Source: Pachypanchax playfairii
Lineage: Eukaryota > Chordata > Actinopteri > Cyprinodontiformes > Aplocheilidae
DNA: 64,000 bases
NCBI GenBank assembly: GCA_006937955.1
Contig: SSNP01000084.1
Coordinates: 1,149,090-1,213,089, forward strand
Direction of reading: 5' to 3'
Part shown: piece by piece, positions 24,801 to 36,879 of the stretch
Position numbering within the stretch: the first letter of the stretch is position 1
How the letters are laid out: each line of letters opens with the position of its first letter
The notes under the pieces: model-generated
Told to the model about the DNA's origin: nothing
What the model saw: only the letters and a program-made list of their open reading frames with translations
Databases searched by the model: none
Position numbers and translations under genes: made by a program

Positions 24801-26494
24801 TATTATATGTAATAACTGACAGACTACTCTTTACTTATTATGAAAAAAAAAAAACTAAAGTGAGTTGCAGCAGCAAGAGCAATATTAATTGAAAAATTTC
24901 AGACAAGTACAGCAAACCGACTGGGCTATTTATTTAGCATATGCTAACATTTGGCACCCTTTAGTGTTTGCTGTTCAGTCACTGACTAATAATAAAGAGT
25001 TATATTTTCTGTTGTGTAATGTGTGAACCACGACTTGTTCACATGTACCTTGTTTCTTTTCCATCATGCTGTGACATGAACAGACAGGCTGACCTTTCAG
25101 TCTTGCTGCTGTTGGAAGCCAACAGAGCTCAGCAGCTGTGCAAAGCGAACATTTTGTGTAAAAGACAGTAGAATAACAATGCAAAAGCAGTATTCCCATC
25201 CTATGATCACATGGCATTAACATTGAGACTTAGTCATACAGTCATTTTATTTTTGTAGTGGATCAATCAATACTTTTATGGATGCAGCAAGTCAAAATCT
25301 TTTAGGTAAATATTTTTGGATGTCATTTTTAGGTAAGTAAAACTAAAAGCAACTAAAAGTAACTAAAAGCAAAAGAACACTGCATCTTCAGTGAAATATG
25401 AAGCTACATGAAGTTATACTATTTGTAGTTTTGACATTAGAGTTGAGCCAAATGTGAGAAATCTGAGCTAATAGCAGCCCTGGGTTTATTTCCATGTACA
25501 ATGCTCTCTCAAGGTCATGTCGATGGGCGTTGGAGCAGCGATATGCTGCTTATCTCCTCCTCAGGCCAGACCGGATACCCCATTTATCAACCAGTAATAG
25601 TTACAGAGGCAAGGCTCCAAGTGAGCGGGCATGTCAAGGTTTGTTTTTTGCATTTAAACATATGCACATACATTAGTTATCCCTTAATTTCAAGGTTTAG
25701 GTGGGGTGTTGACAAATTCTCAACAACTTCAGTGCAAAGATGCACAGCAACACAGTCAAAAAAGTAAAACCTTTCACTTCAACTCTCCTACATACAATGG
25801 TTGAAAACAACCTCTTTGTAGAGGTTCATCTGCAAGTAAAACCAAACAAGTCAAGCAAACATATGTCTGCAGTGAACAACAGATTGAGTACAAATGGAAG
25901 TATACATTATGTGATTGGCACCGCAGCCTGTTATCAAAAGAGAAAACCATAAAGAACATCTAGATTCATATTCAGTTACTGGTGTAGGCTGTAGGAGTAC
26001 AGGTTGTGCACCATTTGAAAGAAGATGAATGATGAAGTGAGGAAGTTGGGTACATTCATCGACAACACAATTGCTTTACTCTTTGCTATCTCTCCTACTC
26101 TCTCTGTCACTGTCTCAGTGTGTAATGTACTGTAAAATGGAGCTTGCTTCACTAAGCCCCCTTTATTAGTTTTTTCTTTTTATAGGGTGCTATTTGCACA
26201 AATAATTTCCTGCACTCCATATGTTTTCTATGGGCCAGAACTCAGACTTTTTCCCCTAAAATTAGCACTAGTGCAGTAAGGCAGAGCTTTGTTATTGTGA
26301 GCAAGGTCTATTAAAAAGGTTCTAAAAAACAAACACAGCAAGACAAAACTGACTTTTCTTCTTCAAATACATTATTTGTCAACAAATCTGACAACAAAAA
26401 AGACAAAATTAAACATGTAATTTGTCACTTTGGTTTGTTGAAATACTTCATTTGTATAGTATTTAATTTAGTGGTAATTTTGAGTCATTTTATG
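24801..26494. other. unique sequence, no gene seen
   Basis: Overlapping frames at 25494-25767 (60 and 88 codons) share no domain and are not flanked by splice sites. No repeat recognised. Confidence 0.5.
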
Positions 26495-26575
26495 TACCTG
26501 CTTGCTCCTTTTTAGGGTCATGAGCAGCTGGTGCCTAACTCCAATGGTCATTAAGGAAGAGGTGGACTTACACCA
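26495..26575 (-). repeat. SINE family A, 3'-end fragment, minus strand
   Basis: The plus strand shows TACCTGCTTGCTCCTTTTTA, GGGTCATGAGCAGCTGGTGC and CTAACTCCAATGGTCATTAA, the reverse complement of the family A tail. It is more diverged than the copy at 24476 and lacks the tRNA-like head. Confidence 0.75.
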
Positions 26576-26630
26576 AGGAGAGTGAAGTTTGTGGTATGAC
26601 TTTAAAAGATTATATCATTGTTAACATTAC

Positions 26631-26700
26631 TGCACACCATTTGAATTGTATAATGCAAACAATTCAAGTGGTGTGCATACTGTATATTATTTACAGTATG
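26631..26700. other. two adjacent inverted repeats
   Basis: TGCACACCATTTGAATTGT (26631-26649) pairs with 26659-26677 over 19 bp with one mismatch and a short loop. Immediately after, CATACTGTA (26676-26684) pairs exactly with TACAGTATG (26692-26700). The tandem stems could be the core of a foldback transposon or chance AT-rich structure. Confidence 0.75.
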
Positions 26701-27379
26701 AATTGTGTACGTACTGTATTTTATATACATTACTTTCTAATTGTATATTAATTTAACATATAGCTTAACTTTTTATTGTCTATACTTTAATTTGCTTGTA
26801 TGTCCAGACAACAGAGAAAACAGAAATAATGCATAACAATGTGTTAAAAGTCACATTACTGCTGCATTTAAAAACAGTGTTAAGTGTCTCATTGAGGTTA
26901 CAGAAAAATGAGCCGTCAATGGAGTGGTAATGTTTACAACAGTATTTTAATGGCCTTGACATAGGTGGAAAAGAAAAACAAGAAAAAAGTTTGAAGAATG
27001 TATTTACAGAAACTTTCAAATATGCAATGAGTTTTGCAAGGAATCCCTTCTTAGCTCTGCAATCGTTTTCTATGAAGCAGGAAGAGAGACTATTAATCAC
27101 AGGGACTTGTCTGTGATTGGAAACCAAGTAAGTGTTTGTCCTGCAGGCTCAGCAGGCTTTGACCCAAGGGAAGTGATCCTGAAGGAAATGAGGTTAGGGA
27201 AACAAAAGCTTGAAAACTGAAGTATTTAGACTGTGAGAATATGATTGTGAACACAGGAAAATGGTTAGTGATTATTTCACCAACCAGGGACAAGACAAGA
27301 GCCATAACATCTGTGATCAATATTTCTGGACGTGGAGTTATAGGCGCGATAAGTGTAGTCAAGACAGACAGGCATGTAG
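26701..27379. other. unique sequence, no gene seen
   Basis: Two minus-strand frames of 105-115 codons (26780-27127 and 27093-27410) overlap end to end in different phases. Neither shows a domain, and no good splice sites bound them. Confidence 0.4.
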
Positions 27380-27620
27380 GCCATAACCAGGAATGTTTTT
27401 CCCAAAACAAAATCTAAAGGGGTAAGACAGGAGTCAGTGGTAGGAAAGACAAAACAGGGTAGATATAATCTACAATAAGACAGGAAACTTGACTAAGAAC
27501 ATTGAATCACTGTGGCAAGGCAAACTGACAATCTGGCACTGGCAGGCAAGGCAGAGCATGGTTTAAGAGACTGTGGACACAGGTACGCAACATGAGGATG
27601 GTTAGAGGTGCACATTTATG
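27380..27620 (-). repeat. possible LTR-like fragment, minus strand
   Basis: Purine-rich on the plus strand with GACAGGAAACTTGACTAAGA and CAATCTGGCACTGGCAGGCA, the reversed look of the pyrimidine-rich promoter half of fish solo LTRs. No ends or duplication found. Confidence 0.3.
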
Positions 27621-27826
27621 TAGCATGAGATTCGATTATAAAACTTTACAGGATCAAACAGAATTCACTCCAAATGTCTTATTAACCTCATTCTAAAAAA
27701 CAGATTCTGCAAACGACTAAAAATTGTTATATTGCCACGGATGAGATATTTAATTCTTGCTCCAGCATACAGAAAACAAAGAAATAAAGAAACACACAAA
27801 CAAACAAATAAAATAGATTTTCATTC

Positions 27827-28645
27827 TTAACTCATTCACCGTCATTGATGACTTTATTCGTCTTTTCAAATACAACCGTTGACTGCCATTGACAACTAAA
27901 ATCGTCAATTGCGTCTTTTGACGGGAGGGGTGAGACAACAACAGCTCGCACCATGAGAGTAAATATCACGCGTCTAAAGGACGTACAAGTTGTTCTTACC
28001 TGTGTGAGGTGGTGAAACATCATGTGATCATGATGATAATCCATGAAAGAGGAGCGAGTTTTGGGAAGCCACTATGTGTGATACGATGCGGGGCGCAACG
28101 CAAAGCAGAAAAACTTGTGCAGCTCACACTTAATCAAAGTCTGTGTCACGGTTGCAAAAGTTTGGATAGAAAAAAATGAAGACAATTAACGCGGGCTGCC
28201 GAGCTCACTGCACATATTTCATCACAGCCAGAGACCTTCATTTTAGCAGACGGTCCGAGTCACGTGATTTTAGTGCACCTGACCCAGTCATATGATCAAC
28301 CAGGAGGTGTCAATAAAACACCGTTTATCAGTGTCAAAGACACTTTTCTGCATGACATGTCTCATTTCACAAAAAGCCAGTTTTCTCCATTTTTCTGTCA
28401 GAAAAAGGCGTTTTCGGTGAAATCACCTATTTTCTACAGCAGATTGTTAGAACGGTAAACGCTAGAAACAAGCTGTTTTTTCCCGATGGAAGTAGAGAAT
28501 GTACTCTTTGTTTTGATAGTTTAGATGTTTGTATAGTCATAAAGCACAATATTCTGTGGCTCTTCAAAAACAGTAAAAAATGCTCAAAAATGCTGGCAGT
28601 GAAGGGCTTTTCTGTTCAGAAAACAGCTGGCAGCCAATGAGTTAA
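27827..28645. mobile_element. TTAA-flanked MITE, family 3 (811 bp)
   Basis: TTAA duplicates flank the element at 27827-27830 and 28642-28645. Left end CTCATTCACCGTCATTGATG; the reverse complement of the right end reads CTCATTGGCTGCCAGCTG, so the terminal CTCATT is exact and the next bases are partly matched. The interior is richer in GC and CpG than the flanks. No transposase frame is present (longest frames 64-70 codons), so the copy is non-autonomous. TTAA targets and short ends fit a piggyBac-like source; that is inference. Confidence 0.78.
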
Positions 28646-28665
28646 AGGCTTTTGTTCCAGAGGCA

Positions 28666-28840
28666 GGTGGGCGACTGTAACCTAATGGGGAATGAGATCG
28701 TCTTCTGATCGGGAGGTTGGGGTTTGATCCTGCATTCCAGGCAGGCTACATGTTGGGCAAGATACTGAACTTTGATACTGCCTCCCGGGCGCTGTACAAA
28801 AATGGCTGCCCTCTGCTCCCCACGGATGAGTCAAATTGGT
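28666..28840 (+). repeat. tRNA-derived SINE family B
   Basis: Starts GGTGGGCGACTGTAACCTAA (A-box region), then a B box close to GGTTTGATCC (28720-28729), GGGCAAGATACTGAAC and a TGGCTGCCCTCTGCTCCCCA region. This is the fish SINE whose consensus contains the phrase GGGCAAGATACTGAACCCC. It sits only about 20 bp beyond the TTAA MITE. Confidence 0.78.
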
Positions 28841-30162
28841 CAAATATCAATTATTATTGTAGGAAAAATGTCAATCCCAAAGCTAAACATTTATAGGACA
28901 CACAAAATATTTTGTTTAATTCTTAAGAAAAGTATAAGATTTGTGACACTTTTATTTCTGCTTTTGGTTTATCATATTTCCTTTAGACTGACAAGAATTA
29001 TTTTAACAGTAATTTTTCTGGTTGCCCTAATAACTTAATGCACTTGTTCTGCCTACTTTTTTGCAATAGATTTAAATGGATAGCATACTAACTGTCTTGT
29101 TCAACTTCAGTTCTGTGTTTTATGAAGCAAACAGATCTGTTAGGCCAATGGTCCTTATTTATTTATTTTTTTAAAGTACATTTATTGCATTTACTGAAAC
29201 AATTCTGTATGTAATATTTAACATTTTAGCAGCCAATGTTACAAACTCTTCCAGTATGTCACTAACATCCGTGAGAGGTTCACAGCTGTCACTGTCACAT
29301 AAAAATTTTAAAATAAACATGAAAACATCTTTTTCTTACCACAATAAAGTTTTAAACAGGTACACATTTGCTTCTTAGCTCTGACATATGTAACTATCAC
29401 AGTAATCACTCGTAGTAAATATGTGCTGTTTGAAATATGTTTGGAGTTAAGTGTTTCTATATATGTTGTACAAAGTGCAACCACATTAAATGACACTGCT
29501 GTTTTCACATGAGAGTCATACACATGGATGAGCATCTGGGACAAATTTATTTAGGAACCACACCATCTGCAAAGTTTTCCAACAGGGAAATCCCTTTGAT
29601 GGGTGATGGACTGTGTTTTTACATTTGGAACACCTCAGAGTAATCTTTGAACATTTTGGTCATATAATCAAAGTCGGAAAAGACTTTAAACCCAAGCCCA
29701 ATCTCTGTGGTAAGTACTTTAACTCTGACATTCTGAGATGACAGAAATTTTGATTTAGTTATTATACATTATATTTGTACTGCTTATGTTGTTGTGAACA
29801 GGAATGAATGCAGCCATTTTTGTCCAAATACATGCAGATAAGGTACATGTTCTTAATTCAGAGAACTCCTATGGGAACTCAACAAAAAAAGGGTGTCAAT
29901 GACTTCAAACAGAAGGCCACATTGGGACTGAATGTTTACAATGTTCATAGCATAAAAACATGTGGTTTCAACATTGCTGTGGGTGGCAGCATGAGTCCCA
30001 CTGAGACACTGGATCTAATACTTAAGCCTACTAGAATTTGACTGTTTGCAATACATGGGCCACTTGTTCAGAAATAAATTTTTGACCTATGAATATTTTA
30101 CAAAAACATGAAGTCCTTCTAAGAACAATAACATAAAATATAAATGATATGTTACTCCTATG
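28841..30162. other. unique sequence; weak exon-like segment at 29639-29709
   Basis: Mostly AT-rich with short frames. CAG at 29636-29638 and a GTAAGT donor at 29710 bound a 71-bp stretch with one open frame (VIFEHFGHIIKVGKD...). The pyrimidine tract before the acceptor is poor, so I treat it as chance. Confidence 0.3.
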
Positions 30163-30450
30163 TCTATTTCCAGCAGTATTTAGGCGAGAGGCGGGGTTAC
30201 ATCTGGACATGTTGTCAGTCCATCACAGGGCCGCATATAGACTCACTCACATCTAGTGACAATTTAGAATTACCAATTAACCCTAAGAATATTTTTTGGT
30301 ACATGAGAAGAACCCAGAATCCCTGGAGAAAACGTATGCATGCATGGAGAGAACATAAAAACTCCACACAGAAAGGTCCAAGCCCATTTCCAACCCCGGA
30401 CCTTGTTGCTGCAAGGCAACAGTGCTAGCCACTGCTCTACCATGCAGCCC
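30163..30450 (-). repeat. SINE family A, near full length, minus strand
   Basis: Reverse-oriented copy. It runs from the 3' body (GCGAGAGGCGGGGTTACATC at 30184-30203) through CTCCACACAGAAAGGTCC to the tRNA-like head, with the B box at about 30388-30400 (CCAACCCCGGACC) and the 5' end at CATGCAGCCC (30441-30450). The last 3' bases (AACCCTGAACAAG) are missing. A 94-codon plus-strand frame lies inside and is not a gene. Confidence 0.9.
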
Positions 30451-32647
30451 AGGTAACATTAATGTAATTTTTAATGATTTTGTAGCAAATTCATTTTGAT
30501 TTCCAACAGTAACATTTTAGTTTTATTGTAAAAGCACCCAAGAAGTGACAAAAGTAAAAAAAAAGAAAAAAGTCACAAAGTAAACAAGAAAAATGTGTAT
30601 TTATTTAGTTATAGCTGAATAATACAATTTTAGCCTAAAAAAATCAAAACATTTAACACTAACTGATCATCTTTTACAAAAGAAAATGAATCCAGTTTTG
30701 GCTATTTTTAAATAAGCATGCTCCTTGTAAAATGCTAAGCTGGCAATAACCCACACCTTATGTAATCATATTTATTTATATACCTTTGACTCAAGGTCTG
30801 CTAATTAGTCATCAGAGGTTCTCTTTCAAGTCAAAACTGTGAATACATGAATGATACAATCTTAACACAAGAGCAACATATTAAATACAGCCCAACATAA
30901 CTTTGTTTTTATTTGGTAAATGAACATTTGTAAATTTTACTCCATTTTAGCACAAATTTTGTTTATTTGTGGGGATAACTTTAAATGTCATTATTATTCA
31001 AGGACATGCTTGTCCTCGAAGATCAGCTACCTCCTACATGTTGAGAGCTCTCTGTATTATAAATGAGTACGTTTTGGCATTCTCCTGCTGTTCTTCACTG
31101 TAAAGTCACACTGAAGGTATGGTTTTGGCATGGCACATCTGGGCCTGGTGCATGCTGCTTTGATCACATCTTCACAATGACAGTCTTGTGTGATCCTACT
31201 TTAAGCTGGCAGTGCAAAGCTTAGACTTGTGTGTGGCTGCAAAAAAAAAGGGCCCTGAGAGAAGACACGGGTTGAATGAAGGCAGATTAATGCCACGCAG
31301 AGTCAACTGAGGGACAGGCAGATGGATAGTGAATGTGATCTTAAATTATGCACGCAGGATGCCTGCATTTAGCACAAGTGGTGCGACTCCCTTGCACTGA
31401 TACGGATGAGAAACAAAGCTTTCACACATTCTTTTTTTTCATTTCAGCCTAATAAAACCTTAACAAAATAACTTATACGTGTATTCTTTTCCTTTGCTGC
31501 AAACTTTGAATGAAGACCTTAAAGAAAATAAACTAAATATTACGAATGTATAAAGTCATAAGAGTTTTCTGTCCTCTGGTGTCCTTGGTCATGGTCATGT
31601 CTTAATGCAAGAACTGTGTCCCTGCAAAAGCTTTTACTCCAACCAGGCAGAATGAGCTGCTTAAACAACTCAAATACCATTAGTGTTCTGCAAGTTGTGA
31701 TCAGATAAGGATCACTTTTACTTCAAAGAAACTTTTTTTAGGTAACCCTAGGTAGATTTATGAGCTCATGACTTGTCTCAGATATGTGTCAGAATATCAG
31801 AGATATGAGTTCTCCTCTTTTCCTGAGATATCAGTGAAGATGGTAGAGGATTTAATTTAAAGGTCTGGTGAATTGTTTTCTCTTTGCATGTCTCGACGAT
31901 AAAACAGTGTTTCACTCTGATTGTAAAATGACCTTGTTTTCCTCTAAGCATTTTGTCCTTGTCAAATGGTGTGTTGCATCTTAGCTCATTCTGCAAGAAC
32001 AAGAAGCTCTGCTTCTGAACCCATCTTCTGCAGCAAGGCAGGGACTCTTAATCTGGTCCAACAGATAGAAGATGAGCTTAATGCCCCTTTGTTTACTAAG
32101 CTTGTCTAACACAGGGGGAAAGAAAGTTGATGCTTTCAAACTCTTCTGTTTTCAACAGGAAATTGTTACAATTAGAAATCCTTGAGGCAATCAGGGTAAC
32201 TTCAATCATCTGCAAATACTACACATAATCAAAAAGAATGTATCTGTTTTTGTTAGTTTAAAGGTAATTAAAAATTATTATATCTAAAGAAAAAAATTGT
32301 TCAAGTTTGTTTTGATCTCTTGCCTGTTGTTGCAAGCTTTGAGGGAGCCTCCAGAGCCTGCAATGCACCTCAGTTGACAGTAACAAAGCAGTTGGCGATG
32401 TTGGACAAGGAGCCTGTTGTCATGAGAACACAGTGCAGGGTGGGAAGGATATGATAAAGCTGTCTGGCTTTATTAAATATAATAGCAGGATGATTTTATG
32501 TAGATGTAACTAAGATTAATTCTATTCAAGTGATCTGTTGAAGATGTGACACTGGCAAGCAGCGCTATAAGCCTGGCACAGCTGTCAACCTGTTTTAAAA
32601 TAAACATGCTACATTATTTAGTATTCTAGTTGTGAACAGATGAGACA
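30451..32647. other. unique sequence, no gene seen
   Basis: Two sub-blocks, 31000-31420 and 32330-32470, are less AT-rich and non-repetitive and could be regulatory, but nothing definite is visible. A 74-codon minus frame at 31778-32002 has no support. Confidence 0.45.
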
Positions 32648-33671
32648 CACTATATTGCCTATTGAGTATTGGGAAACCTCAAATCACTGAATTCAGGTAT
32701 TCTGATCCCTTCCATGGCCACAGGTGTATAAAATCAAGCATCTAAGCAGTTTGCCTTTACAAAGATCCATGAAAGAATGGGTGGCTCTCAGAAGCCCAGT
32801 GAATTTGAGTGTGGTACTGTGATAGATTCTCACCTTTGCAAGGAAAGTTGTGAAATCTCCTTGCTACTAAGTTCAATGGTCAACTGGTAGTGGTATAATA
32901 CTAAAGTGGACAGATCTCCAAACTTTGACTGGTTTTCAGATTAGCTAAAGAATGGAGCAGAGAGCGCATCATAGAGTGGGTTTCCATGAGTGAGCAGCTG
33001 CAACCAAATGTTATATCACCAGGTGCAATGCAAATGAAATGGTGTCATGGTGGAAGAGCAGTGGAGACGTATTCTGTGGAGTAATGTTTCTTTCTAGTCT
33101 GTCTGGCAATCTGATGAATGAGAAAAGATTTGGTGGAAGTGTGCAGGTTTGGTGGAGGGTGATTATGGTATTGGATTGTCTTTCAAGAATTGAGTTTGGC
33201 CCTATTAATTCTGGGGAAATTAAACTACAATGCTTCAGCATACCAAGACATTTTGGACAATTTCATACTCTCAACTTTGGATTTAGGGAGTTTAGGGATG
33301 GCCCCTTATTGTTCCATCATGACTGTACATCGGTGCTCAAAGCAAAAGCCATAAAGACATGGATGAAAAAGTTTGGTGGTGCCTGCACAGAGTCCTGACC
33401 TCAACTCCAAGAACACCTTTGGAATGGATGACTGTAAAGGTTGTGAGAAGGGTCTTCTCATTCAATATCACAAATGAGCCTCAGGAAGAATTATCTAAAA
33501 CTTCCATAAACACACTCCTAAACTTTATGGGCTACCTTCCCAGAATAGATGAAGTTATCATAGCTGCAAATGGTGGGATGACTTCATGTTAAATCCAACA
33601 GATTAAAAATGCAATGTCATTCAAGTTCATATGTGTGAAATCAGATGCCCCAATCCTTTTGTAATATAGCA
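32648..33671 (+). mobile_element. Tc1-like DNA transposon, near full length but dead
   Basis: The left terminus CACTATATTGCC (32648-32659) and right terminus (reverse complement GCTATATTACAAAAGGATTG) are worn inverted copies of a fish Tc1-like end. Between them lies about 1 kb in the transposase order: MGGSQKPSEF-type start near 32778, helix-turn-helix words (EFECGTVIDSHLCKES), FGGSVQVWW, then GPLLFHHDC containing the second catalytic aspartate, and PAQSPDLN. All are spread over several frames. Length matches a complete element. It is immobile. Confidence 0.88.
32778..33593 (+). pseudogene. Tc1-like transposase pseudogene
   Basis: A DDE-type transposase would cut and paste the element in the nucleus. 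Reading frame is kept longest at 33039-33398 (119 codons), covering the catalytic core with FGGSVQVWW and GPLLFHHDC. A frameshift near 33378 moves the following PAQSPDLN motif into another phase, and the segment that in the family reads PIEHLW is SKNTFG here, so the third catalytic acidic residue is lost. Stops also break the helix-turn-helix region (32850-33000). No expression is expected. Confidence 0.82.
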
Positions 33672-35159
33672 TTATTTAATTATGTTTTGCATAAATTACA
33701 GTTTTATACATTTACATCAATTTTTTCCACATGTTAAAAATGAGAAAATAAATAATCATATCAAATTAAAATATTATAACTGTATGTAAAAATGTATCTA
33801 TACTTGTACTAATATATCAGTCCAACATGTCAGTAAACAGAAATTTCACAGAAATACTTAAATGAAATACCTAACTCATAACAGGATTTTTGCATATAAC
33901 AAATAAGCCCTTTACTCATCATGTAAAGAGTACAATAGTCCATTAGGTTACATTTCTTCAAAGCTATTAAGGGTTCAAAGCCCTTGTAGGCACACAAAAC
34001 TTACATGTTTAAACTGCCAATTGTAAGTCTCATCGCATCATTACTTTGAGCCCACAGGTCTAAACTTGGTCAAAATCCCTTTGCCAAAACTTGAAAGCAT
34101 TGCAGTCTTTCAGTGTCACATTTCCCAGAGCCTCTGGTATTATATCTTAGGTATAAAATATCACTGCACCTCTAATAGCATCCATTTGAAGATATTGCCA
34201 TATGCTCTGCCTGCCAATAGCATGGGTCTTAAAAGGACCCGGTTGGTGAGTTTTCACTCACACTCGATAACAATAATCTAAACAGACTATGGCTACTGAA
34301 GCAAATAAACAATTAACCTCCACATTCAACCAGAAGCCTGTGCATTCCCATCTGTTCTCAGACTGCTCCCATACATCCGTCATCCACTCTCTTCTTTTAC
34401 CTTTTTGCAGCCTTACTTTTTTGTGAAGTATGACAAACACATTAGAGCTCTTTAAAATTCATTGTCTAAAAGAAAATTGTATACAATATTGAACTTGCAT
34501 ACAATTTTTTACAGATCCTTCACTCATAAAAAAAACATTAAATACAAATTTAAAAGATATAAAAAGATTATTATCTTGTCTTTTGAAGTCTAGGTGGAGA
34601 ATTGGCCACTGGCCACCTACCTCTAAGAATATATATTATACAGCAGTAATCGGTAGAAACATTATTTTAGCATTATTTTATTGCTATGTATAAAAAGTCC
34701 GACTAAACAATTAAAGGTACATCGAATTTAGTCAAGCCTCACACATTCATATTTGCAGAATATTGCTGAATAATTCCAACATTTTTGCAAAACAGCAAGT
34801 GACGAAAAACAAGAACGAGAATGTAAACAAAGCTATGCAAACCATTGCAGACAAAGCTGAATCAGATCAGGAATCTATCGTTTCTGGGTATTTGTCTGTA
34901 ACTGAATAAAACATTAATGACTCTAAAGAGGGAAAGAGTAAAGAGGACTGATCTGGACAAGTTTTGGATGCACAGCAGTTTATTTTTGAGCTAAAATTGG
35001 TTCTACGGGCTTCGAGTTCTACGGCTTAAACACAGCCAGTCTCAGTGTCATTATGGATGCAATTAAACATTACAGAGACAGATCAGAGTAGAAGGAGGTT
35101 TATTAATTTACTGGCCAAGTATGTTACATACACAAGGGAATTAATTACTGTATTTGAAC
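33672..35159. other. unique sequence, no gene seen
   Basis: AT-rich with no recognised repeat. A TTAAAGGTACATCG word at 34709-34722 resembles a TTAA MITE end but I found no partner. Frames at 34066-34440 are opposed and unsupported. Confidence 0.45.
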
Positions 35160-35215
35160 CATCACTGAGACGCAATTTTGGGGTTCAGTATCTTGCCTGC
35201 TGGGAAAGAACCACT
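35160..35215 (-). repeat. SINE family B fragment, minus strand
   Basis: The minus strand reads GGCAAGATACTGAACCCCAA followed by AATTGCGTCTCAGTGATGG, the central part of family B also seen at 28748-28770. The tRNA-like head and the 3' end are not seen here. Confidence 0.55.
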
Positions 35216-36879
35216 CATTGGAAGTATATCAGACCACTTGTAATGGAGCGACAGAACAGCCTTTTCACAGTCCATATGCAATTGTGAGTGTAAACTGACA
35301 AGGGTCCAGTATCAAAGAATGGGCAGATGCAGTTGGTGACAGGCCAGCGGTAGGCAGGCCAGCCTGAGAAGCAGGAGCCCTGGATTCACTGATGAGAGAG
35401 CGTCAGTGGCTGACAGGAGACCCTCGACATCTGGAGCTGCGGCATGAGGTTTGAGCTGAATACCGGTGTGTAAGGTTTCAGCTAGAACTGATATAGATGA
35501 GGAAGAAGCACTGAAGCTTGATGAACAGCTGATCTGGTGAGGACTGTTGTGAGGAGATGTAACAGGAGCTTGTGGCATGATGTGCATCAATGACAGCTCA
35601 TAGTGGGGTGAGTGACAGAGTATTTCTCTGATTATCTGTGTTTTTACAGGCTATATTTATTATGACTAAGTTGTGATTTTTAGGTGCGCAAGTGTGAGTG
35701 TTTTTGAGTGGTGACAAAAATGAAAAAGTAACATTCATGATGCGTCCTCATGACGTTCATCATTCACCATGACGTTCATCCTCGTAAAGTCTTTTATTTC
35801 TGTCTGAATGATTTCAATATTCACTGGATGTGATTTAGAGAAATAATGAAGCGGTGTTGCTGCAACCACCTGCTATGCAGCATTTTACCCTTTTATCAAC
35901 GAAAACACAAACTCACAAATGCTTTTCAGTGTCAAAGTACGATGTAAACAAAGAGCTACATTCCTGCGTTTCATCACTTCCGGTTTGATTAGCTTTGAAA
36001 TTGAGACTTGCCGAAACTCATAAAACCATTTGATTTGAAGCACATTTTGTTAAAGAAAATTATAAGGATTTTAGATATTTTCCTGAGACCTGAAAATTTC
36101 ACAAACACTTTAAAACGCCTTGGAACAGCTGTTCATCTAAACAGGCTGTAATCATTATAAAAGTGACAACAATAATCATAATATGAAAAAAAAACATTAT
36201 TTCAGATATATTTATTTTTGGTTTTAACTTTTACAAACACCATTAGCTTAAACCTTTTAAGTTTTAACTCATTTTTTACTTATATAATTATGGATGATGT
36301 CTTGGACTTCAAAAATTAGCTCTCTGGCACAGAGTTGCAGAATGATTCATTTGATAGTCCCATATGTCCTTCTGCATTTTATCAGGTTAAATATTTTTTA
36401 TTTTTTGTTAAAAAAAACACAGAATGTTCAAAGTCACATCTCCTGGTCACTGTTCACTATTTTCACTTTCTCATGACAAATTATAATATGTCAAGACTGA
36501 AAATAATTGATACAACTTGACAGAGTTTTCTCTTTGATTTTGGCTTACTGACTGAGTTGTTAATGCTGAAATTCACAAGCTGCAGGACTGCTGCACAAAC
36601 TCTGTGGGGGGGCTGACGACAAATCTGGAGGCAAAACTGCTTTGAAATATGAACTCTAATTATATTACCATTTTAAAAGGTTATTTTTCAGGCCCAGTAT
36701 CTTGGGAGTGGGATAGTCTAGTTTCTCTACGTACAATTTATATTTTAATAATTATTATTACATTTCTGTCCTAAAAGTAAACATTTTTACTATTAACAGA
36801 AATGAGAATTTATTTTGAAGTGTGTAGTAGGTTTTTAAAAAATGTTTTTCTCATGCATAAAATATCTAATTTGTTAAAC
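35216..36879. other. unclassified sequence, no gene seen
   Basis: The patch 35300-35600 is GC-richer with a 92-codon minus frame but no domain. ATGACGTTCATC is repeated at 35751-35762 and 35769-35780. CACTTCCGGTTTG near 35976 looks like an ETS-type site. Nothing definite. Confidence 0.4.

Noticed and set aside
29639..29709. 71-bp open segment before a GTAAGT donor
   Set aside because: The acceptor lacks a good pyrimidine tract and the peptide matches no family I know.
30144..30428. 94-codon plus-strand frame
   Set aside because: It lies inside a SINE family A copy oriented the other way; no coding role.
31001..31018. p53-like half site GGACATGCTT beside an inverted GTCC
   Set aside because: Only one half site fits the RRRCWWGYYY rule; such matches are common by chance.
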